A DNA stretch of 64,000 bases from JAJDYQ01 sp963662865 (GTDB lineage: Bacteria > Pseudomonadota > Gammaproteobacteria > JAJDYQ01): positions 930,001 to 994,000 of the forward strand of contig OY759969.1 of the NCBI GenBank assembly GCA_963662865.1, given 5' to 3'. Shown here in pieces: positions 17,406-25,799 of this stretch (the stretch's first letter is position 1; every line of letters begins with the position of its first letter). The notes beneath the pieces were generated by a model that did no database searches, had not been told where the DNA came from, and was given only the letters and a program-made list of their open reading frames with translations. The translations under genes were made by a program, and so were the position numbers.

Positions 17406-18160
17406 GCCACAGCCTCTATCGTAAATTGAATATCACTGAGAGTGATTTCGCCGGAAAGGAGCTTTGGGAGTTGATACTCCAGCCGGGGTTTGTCGCCTTC
17501 ATTCCTGATAGTGCGCCAGGGAAGAAAACGTTCCCTGTTCGCCGTCAACGAACCGATCCGCGCATTGACGCCATCTGAAATCACCAGTGCTTCGTTGCAG
17601 ACAAACAGATCGGGAATTTCTTCTTTATAGGTCTGTAATTGATTACAGGCATCCCACACATCGGCATCTTCATCAGCCGGATTTTTCAGCTCAATCACGG
17701 CAATGGGCAAGCCATTGATAAACACCACCACATCCGGGCGGCGATTCATCTTTGTGCCCGTCACCGTGAATTGATTCACCACCAGGAACCGGTTGTTATC
17801 CGGTTTATGGAAGTCAATTAACTGAACGTGATCGGTCTGTTTTTTATCGTTCTTGTCGGCATATTCAACCGGCATACCCTCTAACAGATATTGCTGGAAA
17901 TCCCGGTTGTTTCGGACCAGGGCGGGGTGTTCGGGCTTACTCAGGACGTGGACGACTTGTTCTTCTAAAGTGGCTACAGGGATTTGAGGATTAATGCGTT
18001 GCAGGGCATCGAGTAAGCGACCGGTGAGAAGCACTTGCTTATAATCCTCCCGCTCTGGTGCTTCGCCATCATGGGCAATATCGTAGCCATTGGCGTATTC
18101 ATAGCCGCCTTCACGGAACCAGTCCAGGCAGAGTTGTTCGAGTTGGTTTTCAGTTATCAT
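17402..18160 (-). CDS. Chimeric frame: HsdR N-terminal domain fused to HsdS C-terminal tail
   Basis: A 252-residue open frame. Residues 1-230 are nearly identical to the N-terminus of the full HsdR encoded at 11820-15032, including the complete nuclease motif (RRPDVVVF, AVIELK). At LEYQ the match stops and the last 22 residues are LPKLLSGEIT followed by a tail ending EAVA, which is the typical C-terminus of an HsdS specificity subunit and matches the end of the hsdS at 20414. The start overlaps the end of the upstream membrane-protein gene by 11 bp, and the stop overlaps darT as GTGA. It is best explained as a recombination product; it could still make a free nuclease domain, which is unproven. 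Confidence 0.85.
   Translation of the reverse strand: MITENQLEQLCLDWFREGGYEYANGYDIAHDGEAPEREDYKQVLLTGRLLDALQRINPQIPVATLEEQVVHVLSKPEHPALVRNNRDFQQYLLEGMPVEYADKNDKKQTDHVQLIDFHKPDNNRFLVVNQFTVTGTKMNRRPDVVVFINGLPIAVIELKNPADEDADVWDACNQLQTYKEEIPDLFVCNEALVISDGVNARIGSLTANRERFLPWRTIRNEGDKPRLEYQLPKLLSGEITLSDIQFTIEAVA
17469..18147 (-). repeat. hsdR 5'-end duplication, copy 2 (inside chimeric frame)
   Basis: Second copy of the 679-bp segment found at 14332-15010, offset by 3137 bp. The high-divergence patch is at 18010-18056. The copies are direct repeats that bracket the darT-darG pair and the AlbA-type remnant, so recombination between them could delete those genes. Confidence 0.9.
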
Positions 18161-20414
18161 CCTGTGGTTCTTCTTGCCTTATTTCTTTTGGCACTAATTT
18201 TTCTGCTACTCTTAGCAATACAGTACGTAATCTGGCCTGATCAACATGTTCCATCGCAGGTTCAATTGCGCTTATTGGGTGCTCATCATGATAACGATCC
18301 GCCTCTTCTCTTATTGCTTCCGAAGCTCGAAATCTTAGTTTTAACTCATCAGGTGAACCACCTTGAGCTACTTTCTCTTCAATTGCCTGGAGAAGAACAT
18401 CATCATTTAGATCCAACTCAATATTGAGGCACGCCAAATCACAGCATGCTCTCTCAAGTATTGCCCAACCAATTTGATATTTACCGGCTTTAAATGCCCA
18501 TTTGAGCAATAAATCTCGTATCTGAGATGCCAGCTCATCACAACCTCTATGATGAGCTTCCATAGCAGACTCGAACAATATTTTCGTTACTTGGTGATTT
18601 TCTACAAAACTAATTACTTCTGGCTTATCAGGAATCAAATCTAAAACAGATATTAACCGCAGAGCATGCCTCTTTAGTTCATCACTATTATGTGCATTAC
18701 AAGCAGGCGCATTGGTTAGCATGCACAAAATCTTTGTGGTGATATTAATAGCATGGATAATATCATGAGCAAGAGATGACCTTTTTTCTATAGCCAGTAA
18801 CAAAAGATCTTTTTCTGTTTGATATAAGCCATCTGCCCACTGTTCAATATGATTGATTATCCTTATCGCATTTTCATCGTTTTCCTCTGCATTTAACACA
18901 TCATTTGCAAGCAGTAGTTTTTTATTTTGGAATGATGTAACAGCAATCCTTGAATAGTACGCTCCAAGTGAAGCACTATGCATGCTTATTAGAGTTGTAT
19001 CTGGAATTTCTAGGTATGTCTTTACAATAAGCTTTATATTTTCTCTAATATCTCTTAGTGGATATTGGACATCATGAGAATCACACGTAATCAACTCAAA
19101 CGCCAGGTTTGCCAATTGCGCTACTCCAGTTTGTGTAACCGGACGGTATTTCTCATTGGACGCACCAACGCATGAAATAATTGCTATTTTTTCTGCTATA
19201 GAAGCAACTTGCTCAGGTTCTTTTTTAGATAAAATAGTTAGTGCTGCTGTCCCCATCAATCTAATTCCTTCCATAAGAACATCAGCCATATTGTGTGGGA
19301 CCACAGACTCAACAGCGTCAGAAAGATAGCGTGCTGCCAAGCAGGCATGTGGCTTCTTAGCATACTCATGTGCATAGTCTATATTTGAATATATTTTACA
19401 TAGCCCTAACACAGCCCTGAAAGTCTGTTCTATTTGCTGTTCGTCACCTCGTGATATTCCTACTCGTACATTCTGCCTTAGATGTTCGAGGGTATCATCA
19501 ATAAAGCCATCGCTAGCTAGATCGATGAAGGAGCTGTTTGAGAAAAATGCCTTACTTTTTACATCAACATAAGCTTTATTGATATCAAGAATTGAGTTAA
19601 GTGCAGCATCCGAAACTTCATGATCCCTTTGCTCAGCATATCTTCGTGCAAAGGCAATACAGTGAGAAACCTCTTTTTTCGCTGCAGCTGTCGAATTTTG
19701 ATTAAGCAAAAAATATTTATTCCTCTCTGTGTCGTAATCTGTATGCGGCACTGGATTGTCCGCATTTTCTTGAGACTGTCTCTTTAAGAAGGGCGCCACT
19801 CTTTGCGCTGCTTTACTCCAGATTTCTAGATTCTTCTCAGTATCTGTAACAAGTATTGCTAATTGCTTAGTCGGGCTTATAAGACTTAACGCCCTTTTAT
19901 ATGCAAACAGCAAAAACAATACTAGAAAAAATAGGCACCATGATGCTCCTAATATTGCCAAAGTTGCCCAAGACTTATCTGGAATTAATGAAAGGCAAGC
20001 AATCATTATTGCTAGCAAAAAGGTAACTGCAAAATAACCTAACAGATTATAATCAGAACTGAATTTTCTAAAAAAACCATGCGGCATACGTTCCACATTG
20101 ACTTGCATCGCAAACATAATGAATGAAAAGGTAATTACGGTAGCACCTATCATTGCCTCGCCTAATGATACGAGAAGTGTTTGAAGTCCCTCAAAGCGAT
20201 CACTTGTGGAGAAATATGGTGTCAGTCGACTTTTGATTTCAGGATAGTACAGCCAACTTAAAACCAATAGACTGATCAATATTACTACTGTGAAAATTGT
20301 TTTATATCTTAAACCAATAGCCAGCAACCAATTCTTTGAGCAATAGTAGTATTGCCAAAATTTGGCATAACAGATAGAAATACGTCTATGTGGCCTCGAA
20401 ATTAACGAAGCCAT
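18150..20414 (-). CDS. Large membrane-anchored protein of unknown function in RM operon
   Basis: About 754 residues. Four hydrophobic segments lie near the N-terminus (about residues 39-58, 83-105, 125-145 and 150-173), then some 570 mostly helical, soluble residues with no recognised catalytic motif. The segment ATVITFSFIMFAMQVNVER and following HGFFRKF resembles DUF2254-type membrane proteins, but only weakly. The ATG at 20414 overlaps the hsdS stop as TGATG (an in-frame GTG at 20417 is also possible) and its stop overlaps the next frame by 11 bp, so it is a true operon member between hsdS and the original hsdR. Function unknown; a defence accessory or membrane-sensing effector is an inference from position. 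Confidence 0.75.
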   Translation of the reverse strand: MASLISRPHRRISICYAKFWQYYYCSKNWLLAIGLRYKTIFTVVILISLLVLSWLYYPEIKSRLTPYFSTSDRFEGLQTLLVSLGEAMIGATVITFSFIMFAMQVNVERMPHGFFRKFSSDYNLLGYFAVTFLLAIMIACLSLIPDKSWATLAILGASWCLFFLVLFLLFAYKRALSLISPTKQLAILVTDTEKNLEIWSKAAQRVAPFLKRQSQENADNPVPHTDYDTERNKYFLLNQNSTAAAKKEVSHCIAFARRYAEQRDHEVSDAALNSILDINKAYVDVKSKAFFSNSSFIDLASDGFIDDTLEHLRQNVRVGISRGDEQQIEQTFRAVLGLCKIYSNIDYAHEYAKKPHACLAARYLSDAVESVVPHNMADVLMEGIRLMGTAALTILSKKEPEQVASIAEKIAIISCVGASNEKYRPVTQTGVAQLANLAFELITCDSHDVQYPLRDIRENIKLIVKTYLEIPDTTLISMHSASLGAYYSRIAVTSFQNKKLLLANDVLNAEENDENAIRIINHIEQWADGLYQTEKDLLLLAIEKRSSLAHDIIHAINITTKILCMLTNAPACNAHNSDELKRHALRLISVLDLIPDKPEVISFVENHQVTKILFESAMEAHHRGCDELASQIRDLLLKWAFKAGKYQIGWAILERACCDLACLNIELDLNDDVLLQAIEEKVAQGGSPDELKLRFRASEAIREEADRYHDEHPISAIEPAMEHVDQARLRTVLLRVAEKLVPKEIRQEEPQDDN

Positions 20415-21754
20415 CACGCTATGGCCTCCTCTGTGGATTGAGGCTTGCTGATAGTGATTTCGCCAGAGAGAAGTTTTGGGAGCAAAATATCTTGCAATTT
20501 ATTTAAAGTCTGATTTTCTTCGACAGTGCCTCTTACTTTTACATAAGAAGCTTTGATAAAATCATAAAAAGCTGCATTAATATCTGTGCCCGCATCTAAG
20601 AAAGGAATGCTATTCATATTTCCTTGGTTGATCTTTAATTGAACTGCACCTGTTATATATGCTGCTATATTTTTATTTTGTATGAACAACATTAACTGCT
20701 CAGTCGAAACACCATTTTTGCCTTGTAGCACATGAGCATGGTTATTTACCCACGCTTTACCCCATATATATTGGATAAAAGGAGTACCATCTTCTTTAAT
20801 TACTGAACCATCTTCACCTAGCAACAAATAAATATCATCAAATATCCATTCATTCACATAATCCATAATAGAAGTGGCACCATAGTAAGGAATATTTCCG
20901 GGCTTTTTCTCTTCACGTTTTTTCTTTGACAACGGAATTCGTTTTGAGTCAAAACATTGTGAAACATCGCCAAATGTTTTTACATCCCACTCTTTCGGTA
21001 TTTCACCAAATTCTGACTCTTCGAGTTCGTCGGGAAAGAGTGCGGCTGTGGCGGTGAATTGTTGTCGTTGGTCGAGGCTGAGTTGGTCGAGTTGTTCGTC
21101 GGTTTTGCCGCTGATGGCGCACATGGCGGCGCGTTCGGGGTCCTGGCCGTTTTGTTTGGCTTTTATTTTGGCTTTGACGGGTTCGAAGTCAACGAACCAG
21201 GATTTGAAGATGGCCTGGGCGATTTGTTCGAGGGTCTGGTTGATTTGGCGGTTGAGTTCGATTTTATTATCTATTGACCGTAAGTCTTGTGCAATTTTTC
21301 TTTGTTCAGAAACTGGTGGAAGTTTTACCTTATAAAGCATTATTGCCGCTTTATCTCCACGTGGCATTTTTACACCCTTTGATGTGAGATCAGTGTAATT
21401 AACAAAATCTTCACTGCTTAGGAGATAATAAAGATAAGTTGGTTCTAAAACTTCTTCATTTTTTGTTCTGAAAATTAACACATCGGGCGATGCACTACCT
21501 GAAAATTCGGCAAGCCACACTTTTCTAAAGTACGTTCTAATATTTGAGAAAAGAGTGTCACTCTCCTTGAACGAGTTGAATTTCTTCGCACTAGGCAGTT
21601 TTACTGCAACTTCAACCCCTCCTCTACCAGGAAGCATATTGTCAGTCGATATATATTTATCTAACCCAACAATAGATGCATCAATTTTCTCATTCACATA
21701 ATCAACCACATCCGATAGTTGATATTCTGTATATAAAGCAAGATCAGACATCAT
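20414..21754 (-). CDS. hsdS: Type I restriction-modification specificity subunit
   Basis: About 446 residues. TRD1 covers about 1-145, followed by conserved region 1 (PPVSEQRKIAQDLRSIDNKI, then LNRQINQTLEQIAQAIFKSWF). TRD2 spans about 250-395 and conserved region 2 ends in LLPKLLSGEIT. HsdS selects the two-part target sequence and bridges two HsdM. The ATGATG start at 21754/21751 overlaps the hsdM stop; the reading frame open upstream to 21811 is only hsdM antiphase sequence. The TRDs are visibly richer in A/T than the central linker (about 21005-21270), as expected from domain shuffling. The stop overlaps the next gene as TGATG. Confidence 0.94.
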   Translation of the reverse strand: MMSDLALYTEYQLSDVVDYVNEKIDASIVGLDKYISTDNMLPGRGGVEVAVKLPSAKKFNSFKESDTLFSNIRTYFRKVWLAEFSGSASPDVLIFRTKNEEVLEPTYLYYLLSSEDFVNYTDLTSKGVKMPRGDKAAIMLYKVKLPPVSEQRKIAQDLRSIDNKIELNRQINQTLEQIAQAIFKSWFVDFEPVKAKIKAKQNGQDPERAAMCAISGKTDEQLDQLSLDQRQQFTATAALFPDELEESEFGEIPKEWDVKTFGDVSQCFDSKRIPLSKKKREEKKPGNIPYYGATSIMDYVNEWIFDDIYLLLGEDGSVIKEDGTPFIQYIWGKAWVNNHAHVLQGKNGVSTEQLMLFIQNKNIAAYITGAVQLKINQGNMNSIPFLDAGTDINAAFYDFIKASYVKVRGTVEENQTLNKLQDILLPKLLSGEITISKPQSTEEAIA

Positions 21755-23417
21755 AACCCAGCCCCGCCAAGTTCTTTTTAATCTCCGCTTCCAGCTTGTC
21801 GCTTTGTTCAAACTGTACTTTCAGTTGTGCAGTGAGCCGCACCATTTTTTCCGGGAAGAGTTCACCGTCGTCTTCCTCTTCGGCGGCGCCGACATAGCGG
21901 CCGGGTGTTAGAACGTAGTCGTGTTTTTTAATTTCATCCAGGGTTGCTGATTTACAAAATGCCGCTATATCCTCGTAGCCTTCACCCGTTTTCCAGTTGT
22001 GGAATGTGTCGGCGATCTTTTTAATATCCTCCGGCGTGAAGTCACGCAGCACGCAGTCTTTCATGTAGCCGAGGTTGCGGGCATCGATGAAGAGGACTTC
22101 GCCGCTTCTGTCTCTTAAACCACCCTCACCCCGGCCCTCTCCTCGAGGGAGAGGGTGTCTGCCTTTTTTATTTCTGGTCAGAAACCAGATACATGCCGGG
22201 ATCTGGGTGTTGGTAAACAGTTTGCCAGGGAGAGCGACCATACATTCGACCCGGTCTTTTTCCAGCAGGCGTTTGCGGATTGCGCCTTCGTTGTTGGTGT
22301 TGGAACTCATGGAGCCGTTGGCGAGCAGCAGGCCCATGCTGCCGTTGGGTGCCAGGTGGTAGAGCATGTGTTGCATCCAGGCGAAGTTGGCGTTGCCGGC
22401 GGGCGGGATGCCGTATTGCCAGCGGGGATCGTCGTCTTTGGTGCCGGTGTTCCACTCTTTCATGTTGAAGGGTGGATTGGCCATGACGAAGTCGGCGCGC
22501 AGGTCGGGGTGTTGGTCGTTGCTGAAGGTGTTGGCCGGTTCGCCGCCGAAGTTGAAGTCGATGCCGCGGATCGCCATGTTCATGGCCGCCAGACGCCAGG
22601 TGGTGGGGTTGGATTCCTGGCCGTAGATGGAGATGTTGCCCAGTGTGCCTTCGTGTTCTTCGATGAAGCGTTCGCTTTGCACGAAGAATCCGCCGGAGCC
22701 CATGGCGGGGTCATAGACGCGGCCTGTGTAGGGTTGCAGCATTTCGACGATGAGGGTGACGATGGCCTTGGGGGTGTAGTACTGGCCACCTTTTTTGCCT
22801 TCATTCAGGGCGAACTGGCCGAGGAAATATTCATAGACGTGGCCGAGGATGTCTTTGGCGTGTAGTGTTTTATAGTGAAATGGGATTTCGGCGATTTCGT
22901 CGATGAGCTGACCAAGAATGCCGGGGTCTATCTGGCGGCGGGCGTAGTTTTTATCGAGCACGTTTTTGAGTCTGGGATTTTCCTTTTCGATTTCTTCCAG
23001 GGCATCGTCGATGAGTTTGCCGATGCTGGTAAATTTGTAGGTGGCCTTTTTGCCGTTCCTGATTTCGATTTTGGTGCCTGGGGGGACTTTTGCGTTATTT
23101 TGCAGGTTTTCCCAGCGGGCCAGTGCGGGTACCCAGAAGACGTTTTTCTCGATGTAGTAGTCGCGGATTTCCAGTTCTTCTTTGACCATCTCTTCGGCAT
23201 CGTCACCCAGGTAGTAGTCGTCGGCTTTATCCGTAAAGGCCGTGCGCAGTTCTTGCTGCCGTTCCTTGAAGGCGTCGGAAACATATTTGAGAAAGACGAG
23301 GCCCAGTACGACGTGTTTGTATTCGGCGGCGTCGATATTGGAGCGCAGTTTGTCAGCGGCATCCCAGAGTTTTTTATCCAGGTTGTTGAGGAATTGCTGC
23401 TCTTCGTTGTTTGTCAT
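21744..23417 (-). CDS. hsdM: Type I restriction-modification DNA methyltransferase subunit
   Basis: A 557-residue HsdM, an N6-adenine methyltransferase. The N-terminal helical domain (NNLDKKLWDAADKLR) is followed by the SAM-binding motif DPAMGSGGFF and catalytic NPPF. Length and order match the family (about 480-520) with one extra stretch: at about residue 418 the residues GRHPLPRGEGRGEGG are encoded by a palindromic intergenic-type repeat inserted in frame between TRNKK and RDRSGEVLFIDARNLGYM. The insertion lies in a surface loop before a conserved block, so activity may be kept. The gene starts the RM operon; its stop overlaps hsdS. The 278 bp upstream of the start hold no gene. Confidence 0.93.
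   Translation of the reverse strand: MTNNEEQQFLNNLDKKLWDAADKLRSNIDAAEYKHVVLGLVFLKYVSDAFKERQQELRTAFTDKADDYYLGDDAEEMVKEELEIRDYYIEKNVFWVPALARWENLQNNAKVPPGTKIEIRNGKKATYKFTSIGKLIDDALEEIEKENPRLKNVLDKNYARRQIDPGILGQLIDEIAEIPFHYKTLHAKDILGHVYEYFLGQFALNEGKKGGQYYTPKAIVTLIVEMLQPYTGRVYDPAMGSGGFFVQSERFIEEHEGTLGNISIYGQESNPTTWRLAAMNMAIRGIDFNFGGEPANTFSNDQHPDLRADFVMANPPFNMKEWNTGTKDDDPRWQYGIPPAGNANFAWMQHMLYHLAPNGSMGLLLANGSMSSNTNNEGAIRKRLLEKDRVECMVALPGKLFTNTQIPACIWFLTRNKKGRHPLPRGEGRGEGGLRDRSGEVLFIDARNLGYMKDCVLRDFTPEDIKKIADTFHNWKTGEGYEDIAAFCKSATLDEIKKHDYVLTPGRYVGAAEEEDDGELFPEKMVRLTAQLKVQFEQSDKLEAEIKKNLAGLGYDV
22119..22163. repeat. REP-like palindromic repeat inserted in frame within hsdM
   Basis: The plus strand reads CCCTCACCCCGGCCCTCTCC, then TCGA, then GGGAGAGGG, a hairpin of the common proteobacterial CCCTCACCC...GGGAGAGGG class usually seen between genes. 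Here it lies inside the coding sequence of hsdM and preserves the frame, adding about 15 residues rich in Gly, Arg, Pro and Glu. Confidence 0.8.
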
Positions 23418-23579
23418 ATCCAGACTTCAGTCAAGAATCTCAATCCGATGTTTTGATCTGCCGTGTTTCCTTCCAGCTCCCGATGAGTTCAGGGGTCATT
23501 TTCTTTCATGCCCATGGCCTTCTCTCTTCTTTTTTGTACCACGAACCGTTTAGGGGCATTCATCGTATCACATAACCAG

Positions 23580-23690
23580 ACAGCCTGCTCCGGTCAGGCC
23601 TGAATATTGAGGGTAAAAAAGACTGCCGGGTTTGTACCTATCCGGTCAGGCAGGCGCCCATCATTGGCTGGGCGTACTGACAGGCCTGCA
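23580..23690. repeat. Repetitive palindromic segment between hsdM and dedD-like gene
   Basis: The 278-bp gap between hsdM and the DedD-like gene holds no open frame. It contains the direct repeat TCCGGTCAGGC at about 23590 and 23640, and an imperfect hairpin around CGCCCATCATTGGCTGGGCG (about 23657-23678) with outer GGCCTG/CAGGC arms. On the minus strand a T-run lies some 25 bases after the hairpin, too far for a classic terminator. It may act as a weak terminator for the folC-dedD direction or mark the integration boundary of the island. Confidence 0.4.
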
Positions 23691-23695
23691 TATCA

Positions 23696-24430
23696 TTATG
23701 GGTAGCTGACAATTATGCCGTCCATGGCCAATTTGCTTTTCAATCTGCTTAACGCTTCCTCGGCTCGACTGTGCTCGGTCTCCGGGCCTATGCGTACTCG
23801 ATGTGATGCTTTTTCAACGCTTTCAAACGATTCAACAAAGCTGGTAAATCCGCTTTTTCTAAGTTTGTCTCTTAATTCTAAGGCCCTGGTTCGATTGGAG
23901 AAACTCCCGACCTGTATTACCCAGGCCGCCCCTGGTGAGGTTATCTTTTTTTGCTCTGATGGACCCGGTTTCTGTACCAGTTTGGCCTGGGAAATGGGGT
24001 CGGATTTAAGGGTGGGAGGTTTAACTGCTGTTGCCTGTGCTTTTTCTGCAAGGTTGTTCTCGTTGTTACCGGGTATCTCTTTTAACGCTTTGGCTGGTTG
24101 AACCGGTTCAGTCGTTGCGGTTTCGGCCTGAGGCACCGGCAATGGGTGTTTCCGCTCAGTGCCGTCGGGCCGGTCGGGCTCTGATTTTTCAGGCCGGGAA
24201 ATGATCGCTTCCGCGGATGGTTTTTTAGCTATTGGCAGGTCAGGTCCTGCTCTCGCGGCAAGCGATTCAATACTTGAGGCATAATCAACCTCTGGGGCTG
24301 GCGGTATTTTGATATGAATTTTTCTGAGCTCAGCGTATTTGCCGCCATCAAGGATGATGGGCAGAAAAATAACGCCGAGAGCAATAACAACAATCGCCCC
24401 GACTAATCTCTGTTTTAATGGCTCATCCAA
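23696..24430 (-). CDS. SPOR-domain protein, DedD-like
   Basis: A 244-residue protein: short cytoplasmic start MDEPLKQRLVGAIV, one transmembrane segment at about 10-28 (VGAIVVIALGVIFLPIIL), a Pro/Lys/Glu-rich periplasmic linker, and a C-terminal SPOR domain from about residue 168 (AWVIQVGSFSNRTRALELRDKL to IIVSYP) that binds denuded septal peptidoglycan. The start resembles E. coli DedD (NRLVG-IVLVALGVI), and the location after folC is the usual one for dedD. The usual next genes, cvpA and purF, are absent; the restriction island begins instead. Probably a cell division accessory protein. Confidence 0.85.
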   Translation of the reverse strand: MDEPLKQRLVGAIVVIALGVIFLPIILDGGKYAELRKIHIKIPPAPEVDYASSIESLAARAGPDLPIAKKPSAEAIISRPEKSEPDRPDGTERKHPLPVPQAETATTEPVQPAKALKEIPGNNENNLAEKAQATAVKPPTLKSDPISQAKLVQKPGPSEQKKITSPGAAWVIQVGSFSNRTRALELRDKLRKSGFTSFVESFESVEKASHRVRIGPETEHSRAEEALSRLKSKLAMDGIIVSYP

Positions 24431-24488
24431 TTTATCTTCGGCACAATTTCTCCGCCTCTTTAAGTTACCATAGTGTCAATAGCAGGCA

Positions 24489-25751
24489 TTATACATTGAG
24501 TTCTGTCATGACTTCAGAAACTGTATAAAAAGACCCAAATACGAAAATGGCATCATTCGGATCGGCCTCATCGGTTGCTTGAACCAGTGCCGCAGATATT
24601 GAGGCTCTTTCTTCAATCTGCACATCAGGGACAATATCGTGCAGTATCCGGCATAGTTCCCGACTGGTATAACCAGACGCTTCCTGTAGCGGACAAACAT
24701 ACCATTTATCGAATATCCCGGAGCATTCTCCAATTATCGGTCGGCAGTCCCGTGTATTTTGAATAGCAAAAATTGCAGTCTTCCTGCCTGCGTTATTTGT
24801 CAGCCGAACATTTTCTACAAAATCGCGGATAGCCGCTATATTGTGGGCAACGTCTACGATAATTTCGGGTTCATGTGCTATGGCCTCGAATCGCCCGGCT
24901 AATCGGGTCTTCGATAACGCTTCTCTGATAGCACGGTCGTCGACAGGTAGTGTGTCTTGAAAATAACAAAATACATAGAGGGCCGCAGCCATATTATGAA
25001 TCTGATGCTGCCCTGAAATGCCAGGTAACGGTATCTCATCTATTTTTCCGGTGGCGTGATCCCATTGCAATTTCCCGCCCGCCGATTCCGTAAGCCTGTA
25101 GTCGCGCCCGTTGATAACGAGCTGCGCTCCGATTTTTGCACAATAGTCTTCAATATTCTTCGGAACATTATGCTCCGCATATATCAGAGGTTTGCCCTTG
25201 CGCGCTATTCTGGCTTTTTCATAGGCTATCGAATCAACATCCTGACCTAACCATTCCATATGATCAGGTGAAACATTGGTAATAATCGCCAGGTCATGTG
25301 CAAGAATGTTGACTGCATCCAATCTACCTCCCATGCCGATTTCCAGCAATATAATATCGGGTTTGGATCGGATAAATAACCAAAGCGCGGCTAGCGTGCC
25401 ATATTCAAAATAAGTCAGCGGAATGTCTGATCTGGCTCGCTCAATTGTTTCAAATGTATCTATGAGCTGTTCGTCAGATACTTCACGATTATTGATTACG
25501 ATTCTTTCGTTATATCTCAGTATATGCGGCGAGGTATATGCACCCGTCACATAGCCTGCTTCCTGATAAACCATGCGCAGGTAGTGAATAGTCGAACCTT
25601 TGCCATTTGTTCCACCAACTACAATAATCGGGCAATTAAAAGCTTTTCCCCAGAGGTTTTTCCATACTCGGGTAATGCGCTCCAGGCCTAGGTCGATAGC
25701 ACTATGGTGTAGCCGCTTTTGATATGACAGCCATTGTGTCAGCGTTCGCAT
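24489..25751 (-). CDS. folC: Dihydrofolate synthase / folylpolyglutamate synthase
   Basis: FolC adds glutamate to dihydropteroate and then extends the folate polyglutamate tail. The 420-residue protein starts MRTLTQWLSYQKRLHHSAIDLGLERI and has the Mur-ligase-type P-loop GGTNGKGST, the EIGMGGRLDAVN block and ITNVSPDHMEWLG. The ATG at 25751 fits the family N-terminus; the frame is open to a TTG at 25778 but without a better ribosome site. It lies 48 bp after accD and before the dedD-like gene, a conserved gammaproteobacterial order. Confidence 0.95.
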   Translation of the reverse strand: MRTLTQWLSYQKRLHHSAIDLGLERITRVWKNLWGKAFNCPIIVVGGTNGKGSTIHYLRMVYQEAGYVTGAYTSPHILRYNERIVINNREVSDEQLIDTFETIERARSDIPLTYFEYGTLAALWLFIRSKPDIILLEIGMGGRLDAVNILAHDLAIITNVSPDHMEWLGQDVDSIAYEKARIARKGKPLIYAEHNVPKNIEDYCAKIGAQLVINGRDYRLTESAGGKLQWDHATGKIDEIPLPGISGQHQIHNMAAALYVFCYFQDTLPVDDRAIREALSKTRLAGRFEAIAHEPEIIVDVAHNIAAIRDFVENVRLTNNAGRKTAIFAIQNTRDCRPIIGECSGIFDKWYVCPLQEASGYTSRELCRILHDIVPDVQIEERASISAALVQATDEADPNDAIFVFGSFYTVSEVMTELNV

Positions 25752-25799
25752 AGTGTTGCTGCTTATTCTCTTACGCAAACAGGCTGCTTAAAATAACCA

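Noticed and set aside
22155..22865. Plus-strand open frame of 236 codons antisense to hsdM
   Set aside because: It lies wholly inside the methyltransferase gene; its composition (Val, Gly, Ala, Asp, His repeats) is that of a reverse-frame shadow, with no ribosome site or family match.
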